In this document: positions 42,068 through 44,142 of the stretch, in pieces
Numbering within the stretch: position 1 is the stretch's first letter
Layout of the letters: every line of letters begins with the position of its first letter
Origin: Flavobacteriaceae bacterium
GTDB taxonomy: Bacteria; Bacteroidota; Bacteroidia; Flavobacteriales; Flavobacteriaceae
Assembly: GCA_030613745.1 (NCBI GenBank)
Contig: JAUWLK010000001.1
Coordinates: 1 to 44,142, forward strand
DNA length: 44,142 nt
Direction: 5' to 3'
The notes under the pieces: model-generated
Database searches by the model: none
What the model was told of the DNA's origin: nothing
What the model saw: only the letters and a program-made list of their open reading frames with translations
Position numbers and translations under genes: made by a program

Positions 42068-42997
42068 ATGGCTGAATTAAGTGTTACCAATTTACTAGGC
42101 ATTAAACACATTAACAAAGAGGATATCAATTTAATATTTGAAACTGCCGATCATTTTAAAGAAGTTATCAATCGTCCCATTAAAAAAGTTCCCTCTTTAA
42201 GAGATATTACAATTGCCAATTTATTTTTTGAAAACAGTACTCGAACCAGGTTGTCATTTGAACTGGCCGAGAAAAGGTTATCTGCTGATATAATTAACTT
42301 TTCATCTGCCCAATCTTCGGTAAAAAAAGGAGAAACACTAATTGATACTGTAAATAATATACTTTCTATGAAAGTTGATATTATAATAATGCGTCATCCT
42401 AATGAAGGAGCAGGCGAATTTCTTTCAAAACACATCAATGCAAAAATAATAAATGCTGGTGATGGAGCACATGAACATCCTACTCAGGCATTATTAGATT
42501 CTTACTCTATTCGTGAAAAACTGGGAACAGTTAAAGGTAAAAAAATTGTTATTGTTGGCGATGTTTTACATTCAAGAGTAGCGCTTTCAAATATTTATGC
42601 CTTACAATTACTTGGAGCTGAAGTTAAACTTTGCGGGCCAACAACATTAATTCCTAAACACATAACAAAATTAGGAGTTGGCTATGAAAAAAATTTAAAG
42701 AAAGCTTTAGAATGGTGTGATGTAGCCAATGTTTTAAGAGTACAACATGAAAGAATGGAAATCAAATATTTTCCATCTATAAGAGAATATACACAACTTT
42801 TCGGCATCAATAAAGAGTTATTAAATTCAATTGATAAAGAAATTGTAATTATGCATCCTGGTCCAATTAACCGAGGTGTTGAACTTACAAGTGATGTTGC
42901 CGACTCAAAACAGTCAATTATATTAAATCAAGTTGAAAATGGTGTTGCCATAAGAATGGCTGTTATCTATTTATTAGCCCAACAAATTAAACGATAA
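42068..42997 (+). CDS. pyrB: Aspartate carbamoyltransferase catalytic subunit (PyrB)
   Basis: The 309-residue enzyme carries the carbamoyl-phosphate motif FENSTRTRLSFE (S57-R61), the HEHPTQALLD block, and MHPGPINRGVEL near residue 265. It makes N-carbamoyl-aspartate for pyrimidine synthesis in the cytoplasm. No pyrI is adjacent. It follows pyrR in one transcription unit. Confidence 0.96.
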   Translation: MAELSVTNLLGIKHINKEDINLIFETADHFKEVINRPIKKVPSLRDITIANLFFENSTRTRLSFELAEKRLSADIINFSSAQSSVKKGETLIDTVNNILSMKVDIIIMRHPNEGAGEFLSKHINAKIINAGDGAHEHPTQALLDSYSIREKLGTVKGKKIVIVGDVLHSRVALSNIYALQLLGAEVKLCGPTTLIPKHITKLGVGYEKNLKKALEWCDVANVLRVQHERMEIKYFPSIREYTQLFGINKELLNSIDKEIVIMHPGPINRGVELTSDVADSKQSIILNQVENGVAIRMAVIYLLAQQIKR

Positions 42998-43019
42998 TAA
43001 ATATCAAGAAAATAAATTT

Positions 43020-43364
43020 ATGCTTATAAATAAAACAAAATCATTTACAGTTATTCAACCATCATCAAAAATTGATAAAATAAATATATTAAAATTCAAT
43101 ACTGATTTTAATGAAAAATATATTAACTTTAAAAACGATAATTTAATTTTAGATTTTTCTAATAATATTAACTTTGATTTAAAAAAAATCTTATTATTTT
43201 CGCAAAAGAGTAAAGAACATAAAAAAAATAAGAAATCTTTCGTTATAGTTTGTAATGGTATAGATTTTGATGAATTAGATAATGAAATGATTACTGTTCC
43301 TACTTTAAAAGAAGCTGAAGATATTATTGAAATAGAAGAAATTGAACGAGATTTAGGGATTTAA
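43020..43364 (+). CDS. Hypothetical protein between pyrB and rnz (STAS-like?)
   Basis: The 114-residue, lysine- and asparagine-rich protein contains a pattern (NLILDFSNNINFD near residue 40, SFVIVCNGIDFDEL near 73, and an acidic tail TLKEAEDIIEIEEIERDLG) that resembles a small STAS/anti-sigma-antagonist fold. This is a weak structural guess. It lies 22 bp after pyrB and 9 bp before the next gene, so it belongs to this operon. Confidence 0.65.
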   Translation: MLINKTKSFTVIQPSSKIDKINILKFNTDFNEKYINFKNDNLILDFSNNINFDLKKILLFSQKSKEHKKNKKSFVIVCNGIDFDELDNEMITVPTLKEAEDIIEIEEIERDLGI

Positions 43365-43373
43365 AATAACTAT

Positions 43374-43736
43374 ATGGTAAAAAAACTACTTTTAATTCTT
43401 TTTTTATTAACCTTTTCTACTGCAATCTTTGCACAAGACGATGATTCCTTAGATAAAAACATTCTTGAAACCTCATTAAGTGGTATTCGTGATGTAGTGG
43501 CATCACCAAATCCATTTAGTGTGACTACCAGGATTCGTTTTTATGCTGAAGATGTGATTGAAATAGATTTTTATGTAAAAGATTTACTTGGAAATACTAT
43601 TCATGCAGAAAAAGTTAAAACTAAAAAAGGAGCAAATTCTATTCCTTTTTTTCGAGATGAACTCGAATCTGGAATTTATATTTATTCGTTAAAAACTAAA
43701 TCTAAAGTTATTTCAAAGCGAATTGTAATAAAATGA
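43374..43736 (+). CDS. Small secreted protein made mostly of a type IX sorting-like domain
   Basis: The 120-residue protein has a signal peptide (LLLILFLLTFSTAIFAQ) and then, after a 20-residue linker, a segment like type A T9SS C-terminal domains: ASPNPFSVTTRIRFYAE, VKDLLGNTIHAEKV, ESGIYIYSLKTKSKVISKRIVIK. No cargo domain precedes it, so it may be a minimal structural protein. Its stop overlaps the rnz start by 4 bp (ATGA). Confidence 0.75.
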   Translation: MVKKLLLILFLLTFSTAIFAQDDDSLDKNILETSLSGIRDVVASPNPFSVTTRIRFYAEDVIEIDFYVKDLLGNTIHAEKVKTKKGANSIPFFRDELESGIYIYSLKTKSKVISKRIVIK

Positions 43737-44142
43737 GTTTAAAACTCACTATATTAGGATGTCACTCTGCAACACCACGTACTTTTGCACATCCAACCTC
43801 GCAATATTTAGAAATAAATAATCGTTATTTTTTAATAGACTGTGGAGAAGGTACCCAAACACAATTACGCAAATACAAAATAAAGTTTTCTAAACTTAAA
43901 AATATTTTTATTTCGCATTTACATGGAGATCATTTTTATGGTTTAATCGGTTTAATATCTACTTTTAATTTATTAAATCGTCAAACAGAACTACATATTT
44001 ATGCTCCAAAAGGAGCAAAAGAAATTATCAATTTACAATTCAAATTGTCAAAATCTTGGATCAAATATCCATTACATTTTCATGAACTTTCTTCTAAAAA
44101 AAGTGAAAAAATATTTGAAGACGATAAAGTTGAAGTTCACAC
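43733..44142 (+). CDS. rnz: Ribonuclease Z, N-terminal part (runs off the window)
   Basis: The first 136 codons of a metallo-beta-lactamase-fold RNase: LTILGCHSATP at the start, IDCGEGTQTQLRKYKIK, and the zinc motif HLHGDHFYGL. RNase Z trims the 3' trailer of tRNA precursors. That is relevant because the tRNA-Pro here does not encode CCA. The reading frame continues past the end of the window. It is translationally coupled to the preceding gene through ATGA. Confidence 0.95.
   Translation, partial: MSLKLTILGCHSATPRTFAHPTSQYLEINNRYFLIDCGEGTQTQLRKYKIKFSKLKNIFISHLHGDHFYGLIGLISTFNLLNRQTELHIYAPKGAKEIINLQFKLSKSWIKYPLHFHELSSKKSEKIFEDDKVEVH

Overview
The window is AT-rich DNA from a member of the Bacteroidota, most likely a marine flavobacterium. 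The evidence is a SusC/SusD pair, a hybrid two-component regulator, TAnnTTTG-type promoter boxes, BfmA- and IntDOT-type mobile-element genes, and a type IX secretion-like C-terminal domain. The assignment rests on gene families; no rRNA is present.

Layout. (1) Positions 1 to about 6,900 are the backbone of a decayed mobilizable element: a truncated integrase, two tRNA-Pro 3'-end copies (attachment-site scars), a small ICE protein, a DUF932 protein, SSB, a RadC-like gene split by a 300-bp repeat-bearing insert, a BfmA/BtgA mobilization gene and a relaxase cut after about 20 residues. (2) Positions 6,914-32,521 are a complete polysaccharide utilization locus (PUL). It holds a DUF4861 lipoprotein, kduD, kduI, a LacI regulator, a hybrid two-component system (HTCS), a GH88 unsaturated uronyl hydrolase, SusC/SusD, a SASA-type esterase, a large FG-GAP/ASPIC lipoprotein, an S1 sulfatase, a heparinase II/III-type lyase, kdgK, kdgA and an ExuT-like transporter. 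(3) Positions 32,522-33,959 hold debris of a galactose operon (galK tail, internally deleted galE) and an intact galT. (4) An IntDOT-like tyrosine recombinase at 34,297-35,571 sits next to the tRNA-Pro gene, marking the right end of the island. (5) Beyond the tRNA are a GIY-YIG gene, an aberrant second tRNA-Pro copy and a third fragment. Housekeeping genes follow: a thioredoxin-like gene, trxB, two DUF368 genes, a TPR gene, pyrR, pyrB, two small genes and the start of rnz.

How it works together. The PUL reads as a pathway for a sulfated, probably acetylated, uronic-acid polysaccharide. The sulfatase and esterase would strip substituents. The lyase would cut by beta-elimination. SusC/SusD would import oligosaccharides. 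GH88 would release the unsaturated uronate, which KduI, KduD, KdgK and KdgA convert to pyruvate and glyceraldehyde-3-phosphate. LacI and HTCS genes overlap by 4 bp, and a 24-bp perfect palindrome between lacI and kduI is a likely operator. No rhamnose or ulvan-type enzymes are seen, so a glycosaminoglycan-like or glucuronan-like substrate is favoured.

Most unusual points: a PUL carried between the ends of a tRNA-Pro mobile element; a small attC-like repeat array inside the RadC metal motif; a tRNA-Pro/palindrome/GIY-YIG tandem; a 320-bp inverted-repeat element; paired noncoding repeats; and a C-terminal frameshift in susD.
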